A DNA stretch of 64,000 bases from JBELHR01 sp042091275 (GTDB lineage Bacteria; Bacteroidota; Bacteroidia; Flavobacteriales; Flavobacteriaceae): NCBI GenBank assembly GCA_042091275.1, contig JBELHR010000004.1:22306-86305 (forward strand). Reading direction: 5' to 3'. The translations under genes and the position numbers were made by a program. Below are positions 16,057 through 25,200 of the stretch, in pieces (position 1 is the first letter of the stretch; each line of letters begins with the position of its first letter). The notes under the pieces were generated by a model. That model ran no database searches, was not told the DNA's origin, and was given only the letters and a program-made list of their open reading frames with translations.

Positions 16057-16652
16057 GCAGCTTTTTTTGCTGGGAAAACTGTTTTGTTGAATAAAATCAA
16101 TAAAACCATACCCAAGAATATGGCAGAATCCGCTAGGTTAAAGATGGCATTAAAAAAAGTAAAATGTCTACCACCAACAATCGGTAGCCAATCCGGAAGA
16201 AACCCTCTCCACATAGGAAAATAGAGCATATCTACTACCTTGCCATAAAATAATTTGCCATATGGTTCTCCGCTGAAAAGAGTAGCGACCTGGCCGTGGC
16301 TGTGGTCAAAAATGACACCATACCACACCGAATCAATTATATTACCCATAGCACCAGCCAGAATAAAGGAAATTGCGATCAAAAGAACCCGTGGGGCTTT
16401 TTCAGATACCGATTTAAACAACCAGTAGAAAATTCCTCCCACAGCAAATATTCTAAATATGGTCAAGGCGAGCTTACCCCAAGAACCTCCGATTTCAGCT
16501 CCCCAAGCAGCACCGTTGTTTTCGATGAAATGTATTCTAAACCAATCAAAAACGACAATTTCCTCTCCTAAGATAAAATGTGTTTTGACATAAATCTTGG
16601 ACCATTGATCTAAAATTATCAGGATAGTAGTTAAAGCGATATACTTTCTCAT
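16053..16652 (-). CDS. lspA: Lipoprotein signal peptidase LspA
   Basis: Inner-membrane aspartic peptidase that removes signal peptides from prolipoproteins; its products here would include GldD and the SGNH lipoprotein. Four hydrophobic helices; conserved motifs are LDQWSKIYVK (15-23), ENNGAAWG (44-51), GAMGNIID (100-107), VVDMLYFP with catalytic Asp141, and FNLADSAIFLG with catalytic Asp175. The stretch between GNxxD and VVD is about 20 residues longer than in E. coli LspA, and the protein has 199 residues against 164. It follows the DksA-like gene across a terminator. Confidence 0.96.
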   Translation of the reverse strand: MRKYIALTTILIILDQWSKIYVKTHFILGEEIVVFDWFRIHFIENNGAAWGAEIGGSWGKLALTIFRIFAVGGIFYWLFKSVSEKAPRVLLIAISFILAGAMGNIIDSVWYGVIFDHSHGQVATLFSGEPYGKLFYGKVVDMLYFPMWRGFLPDWLPIVGGRHFTFFNAIFNLADSAIFLGMVLLILFNKTVFPAKKAA

Positions 16653-16668
16653 CTAAATCTATTTTCGT

Positions 16669-16699
16669 AAAAAAAAGCTGCGTTTTCGCGCAGCCTTTT
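16669..16699 (-). terminator. Terminator after the DksA-like gene
   Basis: Stem GCTGCG/CGCAGC (16677-16682, 16689-16694) with a 6-base loop, followed on the minus strand by eight T. It lies 17 bases before the lspA start, so lspA depends on read-through or on a promoter within this short space. Confidence 0.8.
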
Positions 16700-16715
16700 C
16701 GAAGTCATTTATAAT

Positions 16716-17093
16716 TTATTGCCTCTTTTTAGCTTCTATACTAAGCGTTGCATGAGGAACCAATTTAAGGCGTTCCTTTTGGATCAATTTACCAGTGACA
16801 CGGCAAACACCATATGTTTTGTTTTCGATGCGAAGAAGAGCGTTTCTCAAATCCCTCAAGAATTTTTCTTGACGGATAGCAAGTTGAACATTTGCCTCTT
16901 TTGACATAGTCTCAGAACCTTCTTCAAATGCCTTGAAGGTTGGGGATGTATCATCAGTCCCATTACTAGCACCGTTTCTGTAGGAGCTATTTAATAGACT
17001 CAAATCCTCTTCGGCTCTCGCTACTTTTTTTAAGATAATTTCTTTGAATTCAGCCAAATCACTGTCTGAATATCGAACTACATTGTCTGTCAT
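16716..17093 (-). CDS. TraR/DksA-family protein lacking the zinc cysteines
   Basis: A 125-residue relative of DksA, which binds the RNA polymerase secondary channel. The N-terminal coiled-coil region (about 10-90) is present, but it lacks the DxxDxA tip in recognisable form, and the globular part YGVCRVTGKLIQKERLKLVPHAT keeps only Cys97 of the four zinc ligands. From memory this form, with CRVTGK, is standard in Bacteroidota, always next to ileS/lspA, so it is a lineage variant rather than a broken gene. It is 4 bases after ileS. Whether it responds to ppGpp is unknown. Confidence 0.9.
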   Translation of the reverse strand: MTDNVVRYSDSDLAEFKEIILKKVARAEEDLSLLNSSYRNGASNGTDDTSPTFKAFEEGSETMSKEANVQLAIRQEKFLRDLRNALLRIENKTYGVCRVTGKLIQKERLKLVPHATLSIEAKKRQ

Positions 17094-17097
17094 AACA

Positions 17098-20000
17098 TTA
17101 GATTTTTTGAATTAATACGCAACTTTTAATATCGTCAAACTCAATTTCCGTTCCATGAGTTACCTCTTTGTCAAAATTCAATTCTGCCGTGAGGGTCTCA
17201 TTCATAATATAATCGAGGTTTTCTCCAACCGCCAGCTCCAACTCATCTTGAGATTGTATGCTCAAAGAAATCTTGTCGGTAACCTCCAAACCGGAGTCTT
17301 TTCTCAAATTTTGCACGCGATTTATCAATTCTCGCGCTATACCTTCATTTTTTAACTTTGGGCTTATGCTCACATCCAATGCAACGGTAATTCCATTGGC
17401 GTTAGAAACTAACCACCCCTCGATATCTTGAGAGGTTATCTCCACCTCGCTTAGGGTTAAATCTACAAAATTTCCATCGAGTTCTAAAGTGATTTTTCCT
17501 TCTTTTTCGATGATATTTATCTCCTCTTGTCCAAAGTTTTGAATCGCTTGACCAACCGATCTCATATTTTTACCAAATCTTGGACCAAGAACCTTAAAAT
17601 TGGGCTTAATTTGTTTTACCAAAATATCGGAAGCATCGTCAATCAAATCAATTTCTTTGACATTTACCTCAGAGATAATTAGATCTTCAACAGCCAGAAT
17701 ATCCTCTCTGTCTTGATCTCCAAGCACCGGAATCATGATCTTTTGCAAGGGCTGTCTCACCTTTATGGATTCCTTTTTTCTCAGGGATAATACCATAGAA
17801 GATATGCGTTGGGCTTTTTGCATCTTTCTCTCTAGATCGCTGTCGATCAAATCTCCGTCGCTAAGAGGAAATTTAGCTAAATGAACCGATTCAAAACCTT
17901 CCAAAACAGTTCCGTTTATCAAATCTTTATAGAGATTATCTGCAAAAAATGGTGCTATTGGCGCCGAGAGTTTTGCCACCTCAATCATACAAGTAAATAG
18001 TGTTTGGTAGGCAGAAATTTTATCTTGTCCATATTCACCTTTCCAAAATCTTCTTCTGCACAATCGAACATACCAATTACTGAGGTTCTCTGTGACAAAA
18101 TTTTGAATGGCACGTGCTGCTCTTGTAGGTTCGTAAGCCTCGTAAAACTTATCTACGTCTGCTATTAGCGTATTTAGCTCCGATAATACCCAACGATCGA
18201 TCTCCGGTCTTTCACTCGGAGACAAATCCTTTTCTGAATAATCAAATCCATCAATATTTGCGTAGAGTGTAAAAAAGCTATAAGTGTTGTAAAGTGTTCC
18301 AAAAAACTTCCTTCTAACCTCATCAATACCCTCGACGTCAAACTTTAAGTTATCCCAAGGATTTGCGTTTGAAATCATATACCATCTCGTAGCATCTGGT
18401 CCATAGACATCCATGGTTTCAAAAGGATCAATTCCATTGCCTAAACGCTTAGACATCTTTTTACCAAATTTATCCAATACAAGACCGTTAGAAACCACAT
18501 TTTTATAAGCTACAGAATCAAATACCATGGTACCGATAGCGTGAAGAGTATAGAACCAACCACGAGTCTGATCCACTCCTTCTGCTATAAAATCTGCAGG
18601 GAAAAACTTTCCTTCATCGATCAAGTCTTTGTTTTCAAACGGATAATGCCATTGGGCATAAGGCATGGATCCTGAATCAAACCAAACATCGATTAGATCC
18701 GATTCTCTGTTCATTGGTTTACCACTTGGAGAAACCAATACAATCTTGTCTACTATATTTTTGTGCAAGTCTATCTTATCGTAATTGGACTCTGTCATGT
18801 CACCAACTACAAAATCTTTAAAGGGATCTTCTGACATAAACCCAGCATCAATAGACTTTGCAATCTCCATTTTCAAGTCCTCGACAGAAGATACAAATGT
18901 AGTCTCCTCCCCTTCCTCTGTTCTCCATATTGGAAGCGGAATTCCCCAATATCTAGATCGAGATAAGTTCCAATCGTTTGCATTTTTTAACCAATTCCCA
19001 AAACGACCTTCTCCCGTGGACTTGGGTTTCCAGTTGATGGTTTCATTTAGATCAAACATATGATCTCTCTGCTCGGTAACCTTGACGAACCAAGAATCTA
19101 GAGGGTAGTATAAAACAGGTTTATCTGTTCTCCAACAGTGTGGGTAACTGTGTTTGTATTTTTCGACATGAAAGGCCTTGTTTTCCTCTTTTAATTGAAT
19201 AGCCAACTCTACATCGACAGAACGCTCCGGCATTTCTTCTTGAGAATAATACTCGTTTTTGACGTATTTACCTGCATAAGGTCCCACGTGCTTTGTGAAT
19301 TTTCCTTGCAAATCAACTAGTGGAACAGGGTTCCCGGCATCGTCCAAGACTAGCATTGGAGGGATTTCTGGACTAGCTTGTTTGGCAACTAAAGCATCGT
19401 CTGCCCCAAAAGTAGGTGCTGTATGTACAATACCTGTACCGTCTTCGGTGGTCACAAAATCTCCCGGAATGACTCTAAATGCGTCTTGTGCATTCTCAAA
19501 GGGCGTGCAAAGTGGTAATAACTGCTCGTAACGAGATTCCAAAATGTCTTCTCCTTTAAAAGTGTCGACTAATAGGTAAGGTATTTTCTTTGAATCTGAT
19601 GCGTAGGAATTCAATTCCTGATCTTCTTGAACGAGGGTATACTTTTTGCCAAACTGTTTTCCTAGCAAATCTTTAGCTAGAATGACTTGAATCGGCTCGT
19701 GAGTATATTGATTAAAAGTCTTGACCAATACGTAGTCGATTTTCTTTCCAACAGTCAAAGCCGTATTCGATGGCAATGTCCAAGGAGTCGTCGTCCATGC
19801 TAAGAAATAAACATCTCCTTCTAAATTCTTAAGGTTCTGTGGCAAACTGTCTTTTACAGCTTTAAACTGTGCGACAACTGTAGTATCTGTAACGTCTTGA
19901 TAAGCTCCAGGCTGATTGATCTCATGAGAACTCAACCCAGTTCCTGCTTTTGGGGAATACGGTTGGATCGTATACCCTTTATACAACAAATTCTTTTTGT

Positions 20001-20505
20001 GAAGTTGTCCTAAAAGCCACCAAACAGATTCCATATATTTCGGTTTGTAGGTAACATAAGGATCTTCCATATCCACCCAATAACCAATTCGCTCTGTGAG
20101 ATTATTCCATATATCCGTGTATTTCATCACCGCCTTTTTGCAGGCTTCGTTATACTCTTCAATACTGATTTTTGTACCTATATCTTCCTTGGTGATACCC
20201 AACTCTTTTTCCACACCTAGCTCGACGGGTAAGCCGTGAGTATCCCAACCAGCTTTTCGTTTTACTTGAAAACCTTTCATGGTTTTGTAACGCGGAAAAA
20301 TATCTTTAATTGTTCTTCCAATAACATGATGAATACCAGGGAGTCCGTTAGCAGATGGTGGCCCCTCAAAAAACACGTAAGGTTCCGCACCCTCGCGCTC
20401 TGACATACTCTTTTCAAAGATTTCGGAATCCTTCCAAAACGAAGCAACCTCCTCAGCGATTGTCGTCAGACTCAACCCTTTGTATTCTCTAAACTTATTA
20501 GTCAT
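17098..20505 (-). CDS. ileS: Isoleucyl-tRNA synthetase
   Basis: Charges tRNA-Ile. Class I synthetase of 1135 residues: the signature region SANGLPGIHHVIGRTIKD (51-68) holds the HIGH equivalent in the GIHHV form, the CP1 editing domain follows (WTTPWTLPSN and DGTGIVHTAPTFG), then the DQTRGWFY motif and KMSKR near residue 683 (GKKMSKRLGNG). The C-terminal half has the anticodon-binding domain and a long extra domain, consistent with the larger, partly eukaryote-like IleRS class found in Bacteroidota. The gene leads the ileS-dksA-like operon. Confidence 0.97.
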   Translation of the reverse strand: MTNKFREYKGLSLTTIAEEVASFWKDSEIFEKSMSEREGAEPYVFFEGPPSANGLPGIHHVIGRTIKDIFPRYKTMKGFQVKRKAGWDTHGLPVELGVEKELGITKEDIGTKISIEEYNEACKKAVMKYTDIWNNLTERIGYWVDMEDPYVTYKPKYMESVWWLLGQLHKKNLLYKGYTIQPYSPKAGTGLSSHEINQPGAYQDVTDTTVVAQFKAVKDSLPQNLKNLEGDVYFLAWTTTPWTLPSNTALTVGKKIDYVLVKTFNQYTHEPIQVILAKDLLGKQFGKKYTLVQEDQELNSYASDSKKIPYLLVDTFKGEDILESRYEQLLPLCTPFENAQDAFRVIPGDFVTTEDGTGIVHTAPTFGADDALVAKQASPEIPPMLVLDDAGNPVPLVDLQGKFTKHVGPYAGKYVKNEYYSQEEMPERSVDVELAIQLKEENKAFHVEKYKHSYPHCWRTDKPVLYYPLDSWFVKVTEQRDHMFDLNETINWKPKSTGEGRFGNWLKNANDWNLSRSRYWGIPLPIWRTEEGEETTFVSSVEDLKMEIAKSIDAGFMSEDPFKDFVVGDMTESNYDKIDLHKNIVDKIVLVSPSGKPMNRESDLIDVWFDSGSMPYAQWHYPFENKDLIDEGKFFPADFIAEGVDQTRGWFYTLHAIGTMVFDSVAYKNVVSNGLVLDKFGKKMSKRLGNGIDPFETMDVYGPDATRWYMISNANPWDNLKFDVEGIDEVRRKFFGTLYNTYSFFTLYANIDGFDYSEKDLSPSERPEIDRWVLSELNTLIADVDKFYEAYEPTRAARAIQNFVTENLSNWYVRLCRRRFWKGEYGQDKISAYQTLFTCMIEVAKLSAPIAPFFADNLYKDLINGTVLEGFESVHLAKFPLSDGDLIDSDLERKMQKAQRISSMVLSLRKKESIKVRQPLQKIMIPVLGDQDREDILAVEDLIISEVNVKEIDLIDDASDILVKQIKPNFKVLGPRFGKNMRSVGQAIQNFGQEEINIIEKEGKITLELDGNFVDLTLSEVEITSQDIEGWLVSNANGITVALDVSISPKLKNEGIARELINRVQNLRKDSGLEVTDKISLSIQSQDELELAVGENLDYIMNETLTAELNFDKEVTHGTEIEFDDIKSCVLIQKI

Positions 20506-20632
20506 ATTATTTCAATCTATTTAAGCTGCGAAATTAAATAAATTTTCCAACTTAAATCGGCAAATAATAGACAAAATTATCCCAGTAAGTATCTCTTAGA
20601 AAAGTAGTTATCAAGAGGAGTTTTCGAAACGA

Positions 20633-21556
20633 TTAAAAGAATCTTGGAGAAGTAAACCTCTGTCGCCTGCTCTGCAAGTCAAACAAGATGAAAAATTCGT
20701 GAGAACTGAGGTTTGTCCCCATTAAATCTCCAACCCCATAATCGAAAGCATATCCAATTCTCAGGTTGTCCAAAACCTTCATATTAAACATGAGAGAAAC
20801 CGAGGAATTGAAACGGTAAGAAATTCCAGTTTCAAAACTTTTATACCAAAGCAAACTGGTATTTAAGTCAAAAGAGGTTTCACCGGTCTCTGAATACCTC
20901 AACAAAAAGGAGGGTTTTATATCGACTAAACGATTAATTTCATAAACATAACCTCCGGTAAGGTATGCGTTTCTATTTTCTTGAATGCCTCCCAATTCCT
21001 CATTGGAATATTTTAAAAACTTTGGAACAGATAGAGACAAATAAATCGATCGGTCTTGATAGTAAAGACCTGCACCCACATTCCAGTTAAAAACATTTTG
21101 CAAATTGTTGTAGGCAGGATCTTGCGGATCAAAATAAGATCCATCAACAGAGTTTGCAGTTCCTCCAGCTTTAACCCCTAGAGACAGAGTCCCGGTGCTG
21201 TGAATCTGAATTTTATACGAAAAGTCCGCGTAGATATCTTGGGTTCTTTGAGGTCCGTTTTGGTCAGAAACTATAGAAATACCGGTTCCAAAACCCTGTA
21301 AATCTGAAAAATTAACAGGAGTACTAGCAGAAAAGGTAAAGGTCTTTGGACTATTGTCAAAGCCCAACCATTGAAGCCTTGTTCCCAAGGTAAATTCAGC
21401 CGCCTCAACACTTCCAGCATAAGCCGGATTGATAATATTCATATTATACATATACTGGGTGTAGAGTGGCTCCTGTTGCGCATTTGCTCGAAACAGTACC
21501 GAGACCATAATGAGGCCTAAAACCTTTATTTTTGATTTAATACCCATAACTACCAT
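20633..21556 (-). CDS. PorP/SprF family type IX secretion system membrane protein
   Basis: Outer-membrane barrel of the PorP/SprF family, 307 residues; signal peptide ends FRANAQ. Family marks are QEPLYTQYMYNMNIINPAYAGS right after the cleavage site, LGTRLQWLGFDNSPKTFTFSASTPV, and the C-terminal strand ending in Phe. PorP/SprF proteins act with type IX cargo that has a type B C-terminal domain; SprF is needed for SprB on the F. johnsoniae surface. Here the upstream gene encodes such a cargo, and the starts overlap (ATG 21556 lies in its last codons; ATG 21547 is an alternative), so I infer it is the dedicated partner of that adhesin. Confidence 0.93.
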   Translation of the reverse strand: MVVMGIKSKIKVLGLIMVSVLFRANAQQEPLYTQYMYNMNIINPAYAGSVEAAEFTLGTRLQWLGFDNSPKTFTFSASTPVNFSDLQGFGTGISIVSDQNGPQRTQDIYADFSYKIQIHSTGTLSLGVKAGGTANSVDGSYFDPQDPAYNNLQNVFNWNVGAGLYYQDRSIYLSLSVPKFLKYSNEELGGIQENRNAYLTGGYVYEINRLVDIKPSFLLRYSETGETSFDLNTSLLWYKSFETGISYRFNSSVSLMFNMKVLDNLRIGYAFDYGVGDLMGTNLSSHEFFILFDLQSRRQRFTSPRFF

Positions 21557-24500
21557 TTAACATATACCCAATTCTTAGTAACTTTTTTATCCCCCTTGTT
21601 ATAATCCAATAGATAATAATAAGTTCCTTCTTCTACCTTATCTCCTTTTTGATCCAATCCATTCCACCAAATGGCTTCTGAAAATTTATCTCCATTATGT
21701 CTATACTCAAATACGGAATTACCCCAACGGCTAAAGATCTTTAGCTCAAAGTCTGGATATAAATTGACCAATCCATCGATTTTAAACTCATCGTTAATAC
21801 CGTCGAGTATACCAGGAGAAATTCCCTTTATCAATTCGATCTCGCATGTATCTGCATCGAGGTAATCTACTACACCATCATCGTCGCAGTCGTCATTGGT
21901 CAAATCTAGATCTGCATTAAAATCCTCCTCTATTGTGAGTTTCCCATCCCCATCATCGTCAGAATCTCTAAAATTCTCAAGCGAATCAAAATCCGTATCA
22001 ATAACCAAAGAAGAAATATCTGTTAAGACATAAAAGTTTTGACCTTGATAATTCGCCTGTTCCTGAACACGGTCATCCAAACCATTTTGATCTATATCTA
22101 CTCGGGAGAAATTAAAATCCATAAATCCGTCCTCGTCATAATCAAAGTTCTCCGTATGATCCAAAATCGAATCTCCATCACTGTCCGCATCTAAATAATC
22201 CATCACCCCATCTCCATCGGAATCAACCGGGTCTGAAATACCATCACCAAATACCAGGTCTATACCCTGTTCACTGTATTCTCCGCTGTGACCAGCAAAT
22301 CCATTTTGCGCTTCAATTGCATCTAAAATACCATCTCCATCTGAGTCCAAGTCTCGACTGTTTATCAAACCGTCTCCATCAAAATCAGAATCTCCTTCTA
22401 CGCTGTTTAATATTCCATCATTGTCACTGTCCAAATCCGATTCTGCAGAGACACCGTCTCCATCAAAATCTTCAGCAACTACAATGGTTACTACTGCTTG
22501 ATCTGTATCGCCATCCGCATCCGATATTTCGTAAATAAAACTCAACTCTCCAAAAAAGCTAGGCTCCGGAACAAAGAGAAAAGTATCGTCTCCTTGGGTA
22601 TTCAAAGTTTCTTGATCCTCTATAGTCAGAAAGCCTTGATCTGGCACAGATATGAGGGTAATAGTGCCCTCTCCTGGACCGTCAATACCAAAATTATCAT
22701 TGATTAAAATTTCAAAAGTCGCGCTTGTATTTTGGAGGAGGGTATAGGTGTCGTCCACTGCAAAAGGCTTAAAATCTATTCGAACCTCAGCTTCGTCATC
22801 CTCGAGGTTTAGAGGGTGATCCTCAATTCTAGAATCCGGACTACTATCTACATCTGGAAGCGCAGAAGCGGTCAATTCCACCTGATCATTATAATTTTCA
22901 CCAGCGACAATTGTAGCCTCAAATGTCAATATCTCCGATTCGTCGGGACTGATACCTAGCGAAGCAATATCCCAAACAATAGTATTTCCTTCTAATCTTC
23001 CCGAATCAGAAATAGTTGTAGCTTCAACTCGTAATCCTTCAGGTATATAATTTGTTATCTCCAAATCAGAGGCCACACTTGGACCCTTATTTTCGACGAG
23101 AATCTCAAAATTTACCAGGTCGCCAAGTTGAGGGCGATCTGTCGTTTCATAAGACAAGTCAATCTCTATATCTACTGCATCCTCAGCTATGAATTCTGTT
23201 TCTATCGCTACGTTATTTGTAAGGTCTGGATCTTTGGTCTCGCCAATAACTGCAGATCGAATACCCAAGAACCCACTACTCTCCACAACAGCGCGAATTT
23301 CGAAGTTTTCTTCCTCATCTACTGCAAGGCCATCAATAAACCAAGAATATAAGATTTGACCCAAATCAATCTCTACTGCCTCTGGAGCAGAAGAAATATA
23401 TCTCAAATTTGGAGGGAGCCCATTAAAAACCGTAATATCAGGATCCGCAAAACTAGGTCCCAGATTTCTTACTCTAATTGCCACTAAAACAGTATCTCCA
23501 ACAAAAAAACGCCCTTGCCTATCTACTGTATTTGTGACGAGTTGCTGAATTTCCAAATCGCTTACAGGTATAGGATTAATTTCAATAACCGAAACGTTAT
23601 TAGAAAGCACATCGTCGTCAAACTCGATAGAAGCCTCTTGACGGTAGGAAGATTTATCTACCAAAACTTCCGCACTAAAACTAAACGATTCTGACTGACC
23701 TGGCTCGATATCGGAAAGCGTGTAGGTCAACACGTTATCCGAGAGAGTTATGGTGTTTACATCGTAGTCAAAGACACTAAAACCATCTGGAACAGAAACG
23801 CTAACAACCACAGACTCTCCCGCTAACTGCGTACCTCTATTCTCAACAGTAACCGTAAATTCGATTGCTTCTCCTACATCCGCGTCTAAGCTCGACAGGT
23901 AGCTGGTAGAAACCGTTTGACTTACGGCTAAATCCAACAAATCCGGGTTTGTTTGGGGACTTATTCCAGCGGAGGCAACATTATTTGACTCCTCTGTATC
24001 AAAGGTCAAATCCGAAGTAATTCTCGCAGTATTCGTGTAATTTAGATCGCCATCATTGACATTTATTTGCGCAAAAAAGGAGACTTCTCTCGATCCATCC
24101 CGTTCAATACCCTCTGGAATAGTCCAAGTCAGAATACTTGTAGACTGATCAAAACTCAAGGAAGAATCCAAATCCGTAGTAATCAAAGTAAATCCATTTG
24201 GAATCAAATCTTCAATTATAATAGGCCCAACAACACTGACCTTATCGTCATTTGTAAGACTTAAAACAAATTCGACTAAATCCCCTTCTTGCGGATCGTC
24301 GGATCCCAAGACTATGGACTTTCCAAGTGCCAAATCGTAATATGCGATTACTTCAATTTCAATGGAATCAAAATCGTTATCTCTGTCCGCATCAAATTGG
24401 CCTGTACTTTCAATTCCAGCTCGGTTTGTATAAACCCCGAGATCGTTCGTCCTAGCTTGGACACGAAATCTTCTCGTGGTATCTGCCTCCAAATCAACTA

Positions 24501-25200
24501 CATCCCAAGTGACTGTGTTTTCGTTAGAATTATATACACCATCTCGATTGGATGAAACATAAGTCAAACCATCGGGTAATGTATCTATTACTTTAAAGTT
24601 TTCCGCAGAATTAGGACCGCTGTTATAAACGGACATGCGGTAATCGACTATTTCATTTATACCAACTTGTGTCCTTTCGTTTACAAAACCATCGGTATAA
24701 TTAGTGGACACCTCTTTTACAATTCTTAGGTCCGACTGTTTGAGAACAATAATTTCTTGCTCTGCAGAATCCTCTGTATCCTCCGACTCCAATTCGATTA
24801 AAAAAGTTCCTGTACCAACAATCTCATAAACCGCAGATTCTTGGGTAACTGTCTCTCCGGGAAGAACAGAGCTAAAAAACCTAGAACTTCTATTTGGCAC
24901 CTCTGTTCCGTCGGGGAAAAAGACGACGAAATTAGGAGGGAATATGGTCACCACAGAAAAGTCCGTGATTTCCTGATCCGTGTTATTTGTAACGGAGAAA
25001 AACACATTGATCTTATCTCCTACCACATAAACCTCTCGGGAGACCCCATCCGTTCTTCTCACTTCTATACTTACATCAATATCCTGGGAATACCCTTGAT
25101 AAAAACATAAAAACGCGAGAAAAAGAAGCCCTTTTTTCACTGTGTTATTTCCGAATATCTTTTTCAATTTTTTCAATTTACAGCTGAGTTGGATTTTCAA
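21550..25200 (-). CDS. DUF11-repeat adhesin-like protein with type B type IX secretion C-terminal domain
   Basis: A 1216-residue cell-surface protein. After a signal peptide near 14-39 come about six Ig-like DUF11 repeats (about 40-800; recurring VDYRMSVYNSGPNSAENFKV, DLVEFVLSLTNDDK and LVNFEILVENKGPSVASDL). Then an Ig-like VDDTYTLLQNTSATFEILIND unit (about 815-905), an Asp-rich calcium-binding region of thrombospondin type 3 character (about 908-1115; DFDGDGVSAESDLDSDNDGI), and the gliding-motility type C-terminal domain (about 1128-1216; ISPGILDGINDEF, ELKIFSRWGNSVFEY, W-NG-DQKG, GTYYYLLDY, final NWVYVKW). I infer export by the type IX system and display on the surface. It overlaps the OmpA gene by 23 bases. 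Confidence 0.92.
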   Translation of the reverse strand: MKIQLSCKLKKLKKIFGNNTVKKGLLFLAFLCFYQGYSQDIDVSIEVRRTDGVSREVYVVGDKINVFFSVTNNTDQEITDFSVVTIFPPNFVVFFPDGTEVPNRSSRFFSSVLPGETVTQESAVYEIVGTGTFLIELESEDTEDSAEQEIIVLKQSDLRIVKEVSTNYTDGFVNERTQVGINEIVDYRMSVYNSGPNSAENFKVIDTLPDGLTYVSSNRDGVYNSNENTVTWDVVDLEADTTRRFRVQARTNDLGVYTNRAGIESTGQFDADRDNDFDSIEIEVIAYYDLALGKSIVLGSDDPQEGDLVEFVLSLTNDDKVSVVGPIIIEDLIPNGFTLITTDLDSSLSFDQSTSILTWTIPEGIERDGSREVSFFAQINVNDGDLNYTNTARITSDLTFDTEESNNVASAGISPQTNPDLLDLAVSQTVSTSYLSSLDADVGEAIEFTVTVENRGTQLAGESVVVSVSVPDGFSVFDYDVNTITLSDNVLTYTLSDIEPGQSESFSFSAEVLVDKSSYRQEASIEFDDDVLSNNVSVIEINPIPVSDLEIQQLVTNTVDRQGRFFVGDTVLVAIRVRNLGPSFADPDITVFNGLPPNLRYISSAPEAVEIDLGQILYSWFIDGLAVDEEENFEIRAVVESSGFLGIRSAVIGETKDPDLTNNVAIETEFIAEDAVDIEIDLSYETTDRPQLGDLVNFEILVENKGPSVASDLEITNYIPEGLRVEATTISDSGRLEGNTIVWDIASLGISPDESEILTFEATIVAGENYNDQVELTASALPDVDSSPDSRIEDHPLNLEDDEAEVRIDFKPFAVDDTYTLLQNTSATFEILINDNFGIDGPGEGTITLISVPDQGFLTIEDQETLNTQGDDTFLFVPEPSFFGELSFIYEISDADGDTDQAVVTIVVAEDFDGDGVSAESDLDSDNDGILNSVEGDSDFDGDGLINSRDLDSDGDGILDAIEAQNGFAGHSGEYSEQGIDLVFGDGISDPVDSDGDGVMDYLDADSDGDSILDHTENFDYDEDGFMDFNFSRVDIDQNGLDDRVQEQANYQGQNFYVLTDISSLVIDTDFDSLENFRDSDDDGDGKLTIEEDFNADLDLTNDDCDDDGVVDYLDADTCEIELIKGISPGILDGINDEFKIDGLVNLYPDFELKIFSRWGNSVFEYRHNGDKFSEAIWWNGLDQKGDKVEEGTYYYLLDYNKGDKKVTKNWVYVKW

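Noticed and set aside
22317..22538. His/Leu/Pro-rich plus-strand frame
   Set aside because: Antisense to the Asp-rich calcium repeats; the odd composition simply mirrors GAT/GAC codons.
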